NCBI GenBank assembly: GCA_002501205.1
Contig: DLRW01000073.1
Location: 1 to 64,000, forward strand
Origin: Flavobacteriales bacterium UBA7878
GTDB lineage: Bacteria > Bacteroidota > Bacteroidia > Flavobacteriales > Schleiferiaceae
Direction: 5' to 3'
DNA: 64,000 bases
Below, piece after piece: positions 35,042-44,000 of this stretch (position 1 is its first letter; every line of letters begins with the position of its first letter). Made by a program: the position numbers and the translations under genes. The notes under the pieces are model-generated. The model made no database searches. It was not told where the DNA came from and saw nothing but the letters and a program-made list of their open reading frames with translations.

Positions 35042-36340
35042 ATGAAAAAGTCTGTATTAACCGCCTTACTGATTGCCTTTGGCTTTGGTTTGGCTGCGCA
35101 AAGCGATACAACCGCCAAGCGTAAAATCGAGCTTCAAATTGAAGAGAACACCCTTAGTTGGGATGCCAATAAGGATATGAATCAAAGTGATCTGGCCAGT
35201 ATGATTGGCTTTGCCACTCAGCAAGTAGCCAAGCTTCAGGCGAACCATGAGCGCATTTTGAAAAAAATTGATACCCAGGAAAAAGCCGGTAAACTCAGTG
35301 AAGAGGAAGCTGAAATGTTACGTGATAAAGCCGAAGAAAGCTTTGAGCAAAGCATGGAAAACTTCGAAGCCATTATGGAAAATTGGAGTGAGTCTTATGC
35401 AGAGCGTATGGAAGCTTGGGCCGATCGCTATGAAGAAAGCATGGAAGCATGGAGTACAGAATTGGAGCGCGATATGGAAAGCGATTCTTTAGGAATGGCA
35501 AGAGCACCTTTGATGCCTCCAATGCCCCCTATGCCTCCAATGAATGGGATGGAACAAGATTCTGGTAAGAAGAAGATTATCATCTCTAAAGAAGGTGTAA
35601 TTATCGGTGATCAAGAATTTGAAATCGATACAGATGAGGATGACGAAGACTTTGACGCCAGTGAATTCTTTGACCTCAGCGAACGTAAAAAGTCAAAAAC
35701 CATTGAGCGTACCGAAGACTACTTTGACATTGCCTTCGGCTTTAACCAGCAATTAGAGGATGGTCAATACTTAGTAGAAAATGTGGCCGGTGAATTGGAG
35801 TTCTGGAAGTCTACTTCCTTTAACATGGGAATCGGTTACAAAACGCGCTTGGGAAGCCCTTACAGCAAGTTTTATTTCAAGTATGGTATCGACTTCTCCT
35901 GGCATAACTTCCGCTTAAAAGGTTCTGAAGTATTAACCGTAGATACCAGCGGATCTTCCTTTGCCAATATCGGCACCAACAATGTGTACGAAAAGAACAA
36001 GTACCACATTGCGTACTTCAATATACCAGTAATGTTTCAGTTGGATTTAAGTGAAGCGGGCGATCGTGATGAGTCTTGGACTATTGGCCTGGGTGGTTAC
36101 GGGGGTGTGCGTCTCCTAGCAAAACGTGAGTTGGAATACAGCACTACGGTATATCGCCGCGTAGAGGAGAAAGCTTATGACGATTTCTTTACTAATCAAT
36201 TCCGTTATGGATTGATGGCCCAGGTAGGATACAAATCCTTTAAAGTAACCGCATCGTATGACTTAAACGAGTTCTTCCAAGCCAATAAAGGCCCGGCCAG
36301 CTATAATATGCTGAACGTAACCTTAGGTTATACACTCTAA
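35042..36340 (+). CDS. Outer-membrane beta-barrel protein with helical N-terminal domain
   Basis: A 432-residue secreted protein (ATG at 35042; signal peptide ending 'GFGLAAQS'). Residues 25-150 are a charged helical segment with repeated 'W(S/A)..YEESMEAW' units. Then come a 'MPPMPPMPPMNG' proline-methionine linker and an acidic run. The last 200 residues alternate beta-strands ('FDIAFGFNQQ', 'NMGIGYKTRLG', 'KVTASYDLNEFF', 'MLNVTLGYTL') ending in an aromatic/Leu residue, as in PorT-like outer-membrane barrels. It may sense or respond to envelope state under the operon's sigma factor. An in-frame ATG at 35009 is possible but would precede the signal peptide by 11 residues. Confidence 0.8.
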   Translation: MKKSVLTALLIAFGFGLAAQSDTTAKRKIELQIEENTLSWDANKDMNQSDLASMIGFATQQVAKLQANHERILKKIDTQEKAGKLSEEEAEMLRDKAEESFEQSMENFEAIMENWSESYAERMEAWADRYEESMEAWSTELERDMESDSLGMARAPLMPPMPPMPPMNGMEQDSGKKKIIISKEGVIIGDQEFEIDTDEDDEDFDASEFFDLSERKKSKTIERTEDYFDIAFGFNQQLEDGQYLVENVAGELEFWKSTSFNMGIGYKTRLGSPYSKFYFKYGIDFSWHNFRLKGSEVLTVDTSGSSFANIGTNNVYEKNKYHIAYFNIPVMFQLDLSEAGDRDESWTIGLGGYGGVRLLAKRELEYSTTVYRRVEEKAYDDFFTNQFRYGLMAQVGYKSFKVTASYDLNEFFQANKGPASYNMLNVTLGYTL

Positions 36341-36377
36341 AAATACATTTGCCCAATTCGTGTGCTGGGCAAAAACC

Positions 36378-36409
36378 AAAGCGATCCATGGAGGGGATCG
36401 CTTTTTTTG
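36378..36409 (+). terminator. Rho-independent terminator of the ECF operon
   Basis: GCGATCC and GGATCGC form a seven-pair stem followed by TTTTTTTG, 38 bases after the stop of the barrel gene at 36340. A short A-run before the stem would pair with the U-run. Confidence 0.85.
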
Positions 36410-36431
36410 TTTTCAGGCGTATTTTTAAAGC

Positions 36432-36878
36432 ATGATTTGGTCTACTAAGAATTGGGAGGAGCTGACGACCCGAGAGCTATTTGAAGCCTATAAATTACGT
36501 ACGGATGTGTTTGTGGTGGAACAGGGTTGCCCCTATCCAGAGGTAGATGAGCACGATCTAAAATCCCGACATCTATTTGCCTGGGAAGGGGCAGAGCTTA
36601 TTGCCTATGCCCGTATTTGCCCACCCAATACGGTTTATCCAGAAGCTAGTTTAGGCCGAATCGTATTGGCGAAGGAAAACCGCAATAAAGGGATTGGCCG
36701 TGAATTGGTAAGCAGGGCTTTGGCCGATTTAAAAAAACAATGGCCCGAGGCACCCGTAAAAATACAGGCCCAACAATACCTGGAAGGCTTTTATGCTTCC
36801 TTTGGTTTTGAAACCATAGGAGAATCTTATCCAGACGTGATGGTAATGCACGTGGATATGAAATTAAAAGAGGACTAA
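36432..36878 (+). CDS. ElaA-type GNAT N-acetyltransferase
   Basis: A 148-residue cytoplasmic protein. The start 'WEELTTRELFEAYKLRTDVFVVEQGCPYPEVDEHDL' is the ElaA pattern (R-x-x-V-F-V-V-E-Q). Motif A appears as 'LGRIVLAKENRNKGIGREL', and the end 'FYASFGFETIGESYPDVMVMHVDM' matches the family. The substrate is unknown. It converges with paaE with a six-base gap and is probably unrelated to the paa genes. Confidence 0.88.
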   Translation: MIWSTKNWEELTTRELFEAYKLRTDVFVVEQGCPYPEVDEHDLKSRHLFAWEGAELIAYARICPPNTVYPEASLGRIVLAKENRNKGIGRELVSRALADLKKQWPEAPVKIQAQQYLEGFYASFGFETIGESYPDVMVMHVDMKLKED

Positions 36879-36884
36879 AGGAAT

Positions 36885-38030
36885 TTAATCGTCGAAGCTA
36901 ACTACCACCTTTTCGGTGCGAGGGTGACTTTGGCAAGTAAGTACATAGCCGTCTTCCACCTCGTCATCTTCCAGGGCGTAGTTCATTTCCATTTCCACTT
37001 CGCCTTCAATCACTTTGGCTCGGCAGGTACAGCAAACCGCTCCTTTACAAGCATAAGGAACATCTGCACCAGCGTCTAATGCAGCATCCAGGATGCAATC
37101 GCCATCACTGTTAAGGTCGAAATGAGTTTCATCACCATCCAGAATCACCGTGATTTTAGAATCCAGCTTAGCGCCATTTTGCTGACTGCTAACCTTGGTT
37201 TTACCAGCCAGGCTTTGGGCCGGAGTAGTAAAGAGTTCGTAGTGGATGCGGCTCTTATCAGCTCCCAAGCTTTGCAGCTCTTCACTAACCCCATTAATCA
37301 TGGCTTCAGGGCCACAAAGGAAATAGCCATCCACTTCAGAAATATCAAAGAAGCGCTCAGCAAAGACTTTACATTTTAAAGCGTCGATACGTCCTTTCAA
37401 ATAATCGGTACCCTGATCTTCACGGCTCAATACATGATGCACCTCTAAGCGGTTCATGTATTGATTTTTAAGCGCTTCGATTTGCTCTTTAAAGATTACG
37501 GATTGGGCCGACTTATTCCCGTAAAACAAGGTGAAGGTAGACTCGGGCTCATTTTCCAATACCGATTTCAGAATGCTGTAAACCGGGGTAATTCCGGATC
37601 CGGCAGCGAAACCCACATAATTGTGTTTTTCTCGAGGATCAATATTGGCGGTGAAATTTCCTTCTGGAGTCATCACGCGCATTTGAGTGCCTACAGAAAG
37701 CTTTTGGTTGGCCCAGGTACTGAATTTACCACCTTCTACTTCCTTAATGGCTACCCTTAGTTCACCATCAAAAGGACTGGAACACAAAGAGTAAGAGCGA
37801 CGAACGGCTTCGCCATCAATCTGAGCTTCGAGGCTAAGGTATTGTCCCGGTTTAAAGTGATAGATCTCGCTTAATTCAGCGGGAACTTCAAATGCAACGG
37901 AAACACAGTCGGGAGTTTCCCGACATATATCTAATACGGTTAAATCGTGTAAAGTAGGTCGGCTGTGTTTTTTCTCTGCGCTAAACAAAGAGGAGGGAGC
38001 CTTTTTGACCTTTTTGAAAAAGTTAAGCAT
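36885..38030 (-). CDS. paaE: Phenylacetyl-CoA epoxidase reductase subunit PaaE
   Basis: A 381-residue flavin reductase that passes electrons from NADPH to the PaaABC epoxidase. The FAD domain shows 'FKPGQYLSLEAQIDGEAVRRSYSLCSSP' (RSYS), the NAD domain 'FAAGSGITPVYSILKSVLE' and 'FLCGPEAMI'. A C-terminal plant-type 2Fe-2S ferredoxin domain carries C-x4-C-x2-C in 'ACKGAVCCTCRAKVI' and a fourth Cys in 'LTCQSHP'. It is about 20 residues longer than E. coli PaaE. It is divergent from paaABC rather than being the last gene of the operon. Confidence 0.93.
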   Translation of the reverse strand: MLNFFKKVKKAPSSLFSAEKKHSRPTLHDLTVLDICRETPDCVSVAFEVPAELSEIYHFKPGQYLSLEAQIDGEAVRRSYSLCSSPFDGELRVAIKEVEGGKFSTWANQKLSVGTQMRVMTPEGNFTANIDPREKHNYVGFAAGSGITPVYSILKSVLENEPESTFTLFYGNKSAQSVIFKEQIEALKNQYMNRLEVHHVLSREDQGTDYLKGRIDALKCKVFAERFFDISEVDGYFLCGPEAMINGVSEELQSLGADKSRIHYELFTTPAQSLAGKTKVSSQQNGAKLDSKITVILDGDETHFDLNSDGDCILDAALDAGADVPYACKGAVCCTCRAKVIEGEVEMEMNYALEDDEVEDGYVLTCQSHPRTEKVVVSFDD

Positions 38031-38048
38031 AGAATCTATCTATTTTGG

Positions 38049-38056
38049 CAAAAGTA
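38049..38056 (-). promoter_or_regulatory. -7 element for paaE
   Basis: The minus strand reads TACTTTTG, an exact TAnnTTTG, 19 bases before the paaE ATG at 38030. Confidence 0.55.
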
Positions 38057-38111
38057 CGTTCTAAAGCCCTTTGGAACAATTCCAAATCAGCTTAGTTTTA
38101 AGTATAGATGC

Positions 38112-38119
38112 TATCTTTG
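38112..38119 (+). promoter_or_regulatory. -7 element for paaA
   Basis: TATCTTTG fits TAnnTTTG exactly, 24 bases before the paaA ATG at 38143. With the paaE element it forms a back-to-back promoter pair within about 110 bases, where a common regulator could act. Confidence 0.6.
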
Positions 38120-38142
38120 TAACCCTCTCAAAAAAGACGATT

Positions 38143-39099
38143 ATGACCAAAGAAATGAATTTGGAGGAGCGCTTTCAGGCCTATGTTGACGGAGAGAACA
38201 AGGTGGAGCCGAAAGACTGGATGCCGGAAAAGTACCGGAAGACCCTAATTCGACAGATTTCACAGCATGCCCATTCGGAAGTAGTCGGAATGTTGCCTGA
38301 GGCCAACTGGATTACCCGCGCACCATCTTTGCGCCGTAAAGTGGCTTTATTGGCCAAAGTGCAAGATGAAGCAGGTCACGGATTATACCTCTACAGTGCT
38401 GCCGAAACCTTAGGAGCCGATCGTATGGATATGGTTGACGATCTCCTTACCGGAAAGGCAAAATACTCGAGTATATTTAATTATCCCACCCCAACCTGGG
38501 CCGATATAGGTGCTATTGGTTGGCTGGTAGATGGAGCGGCCATTGCCAATCAGGTAATGTTATGCCGTACATCCTATGGTCCTTACAGCCGTGCTATGGT
38601 GCGGATTTGTAAAGAGGAAAGCTTTCACCAACGTCAGGGATATGAAATTCTGATGACCTTGGCTCAAGGTACTCCAGAGCAAAAACAAATGGCTCAGGAT
38701 GCTTTAAACCGCTGGTGGTGGCCATCTTTAATGATGTTTGGGCCAACTGATGATAATTCGCCCAACTCTGCACAATCCATGAAATGGAAGATCAAGCGGA
38801 AGAGCAACGATGAGCTTCGCCAAGAGTTTATTGATAAAACCATTCCACAGGCAGAGTATTTAGGACTCAGCGTTCCCGATCCAGATTTGAAATGGAATGA
38901 AGAGCGAGGTCATTATGACTTCGGAACTATCGACTGGGAAGAATTCTACCAGGTAATTAAAGGAAATGGTAAATGCAACAAGCAGCGTTTGCGTGCTCGC
39001 CAGGAAGCTCATGCCAAGGGCGAATGGGTTCGCGAAGCCGCTAATGCCTATGCCGAAAAGCAAGCGGTGCGCAAAGCCAAAGAAGGTAGCGCAGCCTAA
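38143..39099 (+). CDS. paaA: Phenylacetyl-CoA 1,2-epoxidase catalytic subunit PaaA
   Basis: A 318-residue di-iron oxygenase subunit. It opens 'MNLEERFQAYVDGENKVEPKDWMPEKYRK', has the two di-iron ligand motifs 'DEAGHGLYLYSAAETLG' and 'KEESFHQRQGYEIL', and ends with a Lys/Ala-rich helix. It inserts one oxygen atom into the ring of phenylacetyl-CoA. The ATG at 38143 is chosen because the frame upstream lacks the family's sequence and lies over the promoter. It starts the paaABC run. Confidence 0.96.
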   Translation: MTKEMNLEERFQAYVDGENKVEPKDWMPEKYRKTLIRQISQHAHSEVVGMLPEANWITRAPSLRRKVALLAKVQDEAGHGLYLYSAAETLGADRMDMVDDLLTGKAKYSSIFNYPTPTWADIGAIGWLVDGAAIANQVMLCRTSYGPYSRAMVRICKEESFHQRQGYEILMTLAQGTPEQKQMAQDALNRWWWPSLMMFGPTDDNSPNSAQSMKWKIKRKSNDELRQEFIDKTIPQAEYLGLSVPDPDLKWNEERGHYDFGTIDWEEFYQVIKGNGKCNKQRLRARQEAHAKGEWVREAANAYAEKQAVRKAKEGSAA

Positions 39100-39148
39100 G
39101 CTATTTTAAAAAAGACCAAACCGGCCATCACGGCCCAAGCACATAGCC

Positions 39149-39439
39149 ATGAGTAGCAAAGACAATTGGAAAATTTGGGAGATTTTTATTCGCTCCCGAA
39201 ACGGATTGAGCCACAAGCATGTGGGTAGTTTACACGCTCCTGATGCCGAAATGGCCATCAAAAATGCTCGCGATGTGTATACACGTCGTAGCGAAGGAGT
39301 AAGCATTTGGGTAGTACCCTCCGAAGCGATTACCGCCTCTTCTCCTGATGAAGCGGAACCATTATTCACACCTTCGGACGACAAAGTATATCGTCATCCA
39401 ACTTTTTATGAAATTCCGGATGAGGTAGGTCATATGTAG
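39149..39439 (+). CDS. paaB: Phenylacetyl-CoA epoxidase subunit PaaB
   Basis: A 96-residue subunit that helps assemble the epoxidase. 'WEIFIRSRNGLSHKHVGSLHAPDAEMAIKNARDVYTRR' and 'GVSIWVVPSEAI' are the family's conserved core. The length agrees with other PaaB. It lies 49 bases after paaA and 27 bases before paaC. Confidence 0.95.
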   Translation: MSSKDNWKIWEIFIRSRNGLSHKHVGSLHAPDAEMAIKNARDVYTRRSEGVSIWVVPSEAITASSPDEAEPLFTPSDDKVYRHPTFYEIPDEVGHM

Positions 39440-39466
39440 ACCCCTGATCTTGCAAAATCAAGCATC

Positions 39467-40219
39467 TTGAAAGCACAATTATTAGAATATACCCTCCGTT
39501 TGGGCGATAATGCCCTCATCCTCGGACAGCGATTAGGGGAGTGGTGCGGACATGGTCCCATCCTTGAGCAAGATATTGCTCTTTCCAATATTGCCTTGGA
39601 TCAATTGGGGCAGGCCCGCATGTTGATGCAATATGCAGCAGAACAAAAAGGAGGCGATTTTACGGAAGATAAGGTGGCTTTTCTTCGTCCTGAAACCGAA
39701 TACCATAATTGCTTATTGGTAGAACTCGAGAATGGAGATTGGGGCCGAACTATTGTGCGTCAGTTTTTATTTGATACCTACAATTACTTTTTCTATTCAG
39801 CACTGTTGAGTAGTGCCGATAATCGCTTGCAAGAAATTGCTCAAAAGGCGATTAAGGAAATCACCTATCATGCCCAGTGGAGTGCAGAATGGTTAATTCG
39901 CTTGGGTGATGGCACAGAAGAAAGCCATCAACGCGTACAAAGATCCCTGAATGATCTTTGGGAATGGACCGGCGAATTATTTAGCATGGATGCGGTTGAT
40001 GAGGCATTGCTTGCCGAAGGTATTGCTGTGAACCTTGCCGAAATCAAAGTGCAGTGGGATCAAAAGGTAAATGAAATTCTCAGCCTTGCTACATTGAAAA
40101 GACCAGAAGATGCTTGGATGCAAAGTGGTGGTAAACAAGGAGAGCATAGCGAATATTTAGGCTACGTTTTAGCCGTTATGCAGCATTTGCCACGCATGTA
40201 CCCTGAAGCGACCTGGTAG
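39467..40219 (+). CDS. paaC: Phenylacetyl-CoA epoxidase structural subunit PaaC
   Basis: A 250-residue helical-bundle partner of PaaA. Family marks are 'LRLGDNALILGQRLGEWCGHGPILEQDIALSNIALDQLGQAR', 'RPETEYHNCLLVELENGDW', 'KEITYHAQWSAEWLIRLGDG' and 'GKQGEHSEYLGYVLAVMQ'. The start is a TTG at 39467 giving the usual N-terminus; no suitable ATG is nearby. It is followed by a 97-base gap to paaD. Confidence 0.95.
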   Translation: MKAQLLEYTLRLGDNALILGQRLGEWCGHGPILEQDIALSNIALDQLGQARMLMQYAAEQKGGDFTEDKVAFLRPETEYHNCLLVELENGDWGRTIVRQFLFDTYNYFFYSALLSSADNRLQEIAQKAIKEITYHAQWSAEWLIRLGDGTEESHQRVQRSLNDLWEWTGELFSMDAVDEALLAEGIAVNLAEIKVQWDQKVNEILSLATLKRPEDAWMQSGGKQGEHSEYLGYVLAVMQHLPRMYPEATW

Positions 40220-40316
40220 GAATTACCAATTCACTCTACTGAATGTCAGGCGGCAGGATAAACAATTTGTGCATTCTTGCGCATTCATTTAATTGATAGA
40301 TATAGAGTGACGAGCC

Positions 40317-40796
40317 ATGACAGAAACTATTTGGAATATTCTCAAGAACGTTGCGGACCCGGAGATTCCGGTGCTAACCGTGGTGGATATGGGGGTGGTT
40401 CGAGAAGTGGAAGTCGAGGATCAAAAGATCATTGTTAGCATCACTCCGACCTATTCTGGCTGTCCGGCCATGAATGAAATCGAAAGCAATATCCGTTGGG
40501 CTTTGGAAGAAGAGGGGTATAATAAGGTGGAAATCAAAACCTTAATCTCGCCACCTTGGACCACCGACTGGATGACGGATGAGGGTAAAGCCAAGCTTCA
40601 GGAATATGGCATTGCGCCGCCGGAAGGCAGCTCTGCCGACAAGTCGGTATTATTTGGAGAGGCCAAAAAAGTAATGTGCCCTCGTTGCAAATCGCGCAAT
40701 ACCACTATGGTTTCTCAATTTGGCTCAACCGCTTGTAAAGCCCTTTACAAGTGCGAAGACTGTAAAGAACCCTTCGACTACTTTAAGTGTTTGTAA
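40317..40796 (+). CDS. paaD: Phenylacetyl-CoA epoxidase maturation protein PaaD
   Basis: A 159-residue protein with an N-terminal MIP18/DUF59-like domain ('NVADPEIPVLTVVDMGVVREV', 'TPTYSGCPAMNEIE') and a C-terminal zinc/iron-sulfur-like Cys4 motif ('CPRCKSRNTT', 'YKCEDCKEPFDYFKC'). It is thought to help load or protect the epoxidase metal centre. The 97-base gap after paaC may contain a weak promoter, but I saw no exact -7 match. Confidence 0.94.
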   Translation: MTETIWNILKNVADPEIPVLTVVDMGVVREVEVEDQKIIVSITPTYSGCPAMNEIESNIRWALEEEGYNKVEIKTLISPPWTTDWMTDEGKAKLQEYGIAPPEGSSADKSVLFGEAKKVMCPRCKSRNTTMVSQFGSTACKALYKCEDCKEPFDYFKCL

Positions 40797-41013
40797 ATTA
40801 ATTCGCTGACACCCCTAAATCATTCGTTCGAAAAGGTGCAAATGAATTAAAGCAAACGCGTTTACTAGTTTGCCTTGAATCAAGTCATTCGATTATCAGT
40901 ATATTAGTACTGCCCTATTTAACTATAAAGTTCTCTGCCTATGTAGCAATTCCTAAGATTAAGATTTTGCTAATTAAGCTTTACTCTGCAACCTAAAGCT
41001 TAAGAAGCCCGCT

Positions 41014-41055
41014 CTGTGTCGAAAGCAACCCTATGCTTTTCGGTCACAGCTTTTT
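41014..41055 (+). terminator. Hairpin with short U-run upstream of giant T9SS gene
   Basis: CTGTG pairs with CACAG, and CGAAAGC pairs with GCTTTTCG with a one-base bulge. A CTTTTT run follows, 22 bases before the ATG at 41077. It could terminate the paaD transcript about 220 bases after its stop. If the adhesin's promoter lies upstream, it is instead a leader hairpin that could act as an attenuator. The rest of 40797-41076 shows no gene. Confidence 0.45.
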
Positions 41056-41076
41056 ACTGTAAAAAATACCTATAAA

Positions 41077-44000
41077 ATGAAGAAAGTAATACTAAGCCTT
41101 CTGGGCTTGGTTAGCTCTGTGGGTGCCTATGCTCAATGTAATTTGAGTGGGCCAGCAACGCTACCCTATGTCCAGAATTTCAACTCCCTTTCGGGGCCTA
41201 TTGGCACGGATTCAGTTTTTATTTGCGAACCTTCGGCGAAGTGGTCTTTTGAAGGACCGGGGACCGATGCAGAAATGGAGATGGGAATTCCCTCCGGAAC
41301 CACTGGAATAAGTGGGGATTTCCAAGGAGCTTCCATTGGAATTGCCTCAGTAACCACTTCCGATACAGCGAATATTGTTTTAACAATTGATCTTTCGACT
41401 TTAAATGCAGCGGATCCTGAGGATATTTATCTGAGTTTTTATTATGCTGACTTTGGCGATGAGAATGATGCTGTTGATCAAGTTTATTTAAGGGGAAGTG
41501 ACAGCGATAGCTGGATCGCATTTTTTGACTGGAATGTAGGCAGCCCATCTGACTGGGAATATGCCTATTTCAAAATAGATTCCATCCTAACGGCCAATAG
41601 CCAAAACTTTAGTGCCACCACTCAAATTCGTTGGTCACAAAAAGACAATTATGGCCTAACTGGTGGTGATGGACTTGGATTAGATCAAGTGAGCATCATC
41701 TCATCAAATACTGATGCTCCTGTCGCAATTTCTATTTCTAATGTAACTGCTACAACCGCTGATGTTTCATGGACCGGAGCTGGACCTAATACTCAAATTG
41801 CATTGGGTAGTCCTGGTTTTTACTGGCCATCCGTAAGCCCACAGAATATTGCGGGTCTTAGCAGCGTAACCTTAAATGGTCTAAGCCCTATTACGGAATA
41901 TGAGTTCTTTATCCGTGATAGCACAGCAGCAGGTGATGTAAGCGTTTGGCAAGGACCATTCAGGTTTACAACTGCTTGTGTTCCTTATAGCGCTCCTTAT
42001 TTCACCAATTTTGATGCCGCTAGCGACGGTGATTTAGAAAATTGTTGGGAGCAATATCACTCTTACAGTGCTGCCTATGCTCGTGTTGAGGCCTTAACAT
42101 CAGGTAATGCTACTCAGCCCTTTAGTGGCGCCAATGTTTTAGAGATTTATAATTCTGGAAGTTCTGCCACTGATACGCTTTTAGCGATTAGCCCAGAGTT
42201 CTCAGATATGACAGCCGGAGACAAGCAAATTCGCTTTAGGCTGGCTGCGAGCGACGCTAACACAGATCTTATTGTTGCCACTTTAAGCTCAAATGTGCTT
42301 GGGGCAACCATTACTTTTATAGATACCATTGACATTTTAACTAATAATACCTGGCAGGAAGTTGCAGTTCCTCTTACCACGGCAAATGGTTATAATGGCA
42401 CAGATAAGTACCTTGCTTTAATTCACAATCGCGGTGGTGGTACTTATGATGACATCTACATTGATGACTTTAATTATGAAGTAATTCCACCTTGCTCTAA
42501 AATTTACGGAGCAAACTTTAGCAGCATAAGCTATAACAGCGCGGTGCTAAACTTCACCAGTACTTCTGACTCCGTACAAGTAGAATGGGGTCCTGCCGGC
42601 TTTACACAAGGAACCGGATGTGTGGGTAATGAGGTTAATGGACCGGTAACAATTTCAGATGCTTTAGATCCATCATGTTCTATCAGTTTGGCCCCTCAAA
42701 CTACCTATGATGTTTACATCCGTAACAACTGTACTACTGCAGGAAACGGCTATTCTACCTGGAGTGGTCCTTACTCCTTTACTACAGCTTGTGCTCCTGT
42801 AGCCGCTCCTTATATGGAAGGCTTTGATAATTGGGATCCGGGAACCGGAAGCACTACCGCACAAAATGATAGTATTAGTGAGTGTTGGAGCCGCAGCCCT
42901 GGTTCAGGAAGCGGAACCTATATGTGGTTGGTTGAAGATGGTGGAACCACCTCTTCCAATACCGGTCCTACAGGTGATAACTCAGGTAGTGGATTGTATT
43001 TATATACCGAGGCCAGTTCAGGTTCTACCGGAAGCGAAGCAATCTTAAGTACTCCCTTTATTGATGTATCCGGCTTAAGCCTCCCTTATGTTCAGTTCTA
43101 TTTACATGCTACTGGTGATGATTTGGATACGCTTCAAATTCAATACTGGGATAACAATAGCTGGAATGATTTAATGATCATTGAAGGTGAGCAGCAAACC
43201 GCTCAAAGCGATCCTTATTTACTGTTCGCAGATACTCTTAATGGTTTAAGTGGTAGCACAACTAAAATTCGTTTCCGTGCCGTTCGCGGTTCCGATTATG
43301 AAGGTGACTGGGCCATTGATGATTTCAGTATTATCGAAACACCGAGCTGCTTACCAAGTACTATGCTTGTATTGGACAGCACCGCTCGGACGGAGGTATA
43401 CACTAGTTGGAAGGCGGGCTCTGGTATTAGCTTTATCGTGAACGCCGATACGGTTGGCTTTACCGCAGGTAATGGGCGCTATGGTGATACCGTAACTGTA
43501 ACTAATGCCGGTATCAGCGGATTAAACCCTAATACTGAGTATGAGATTTACCTCAAAGATGTTTGCGCTGCTGGCGACGGTAGTAGCCCATGGGTAGGTC
43601 CACTTTTAGTACGTACAGATTGTCCTGAGCTTTACGCAGCACCTATTCTTTTTGACTTGGAAGGATTAGATATTGGCGGACGTACAGCCTTTAAAAATTG
43701 CTGGACAACGGATCGCACTTCTGCTCCCGCCTGGGAAATTGAAGAAGCCGATGGAAGTGATTTGAACTCTACGAGCACTGGCCCTGATTATGACCATACC
43801 TTAGGAACTTCAGGTGGAAACTATTTCTTCCTTGAAACCTCTGGTGGTTCATTAGGTAATGAGGCTAATTTGATGACTCCCGCTTTGGATTTAACTGCCA
43901 TGACCGAGCCTAGCTTGTACTTCTGGTATCATATGTATGGATCTACCATGGGTAATCTTCATATTGATGTAGAGCACAATGGAACCTGGTTTAATGATTA

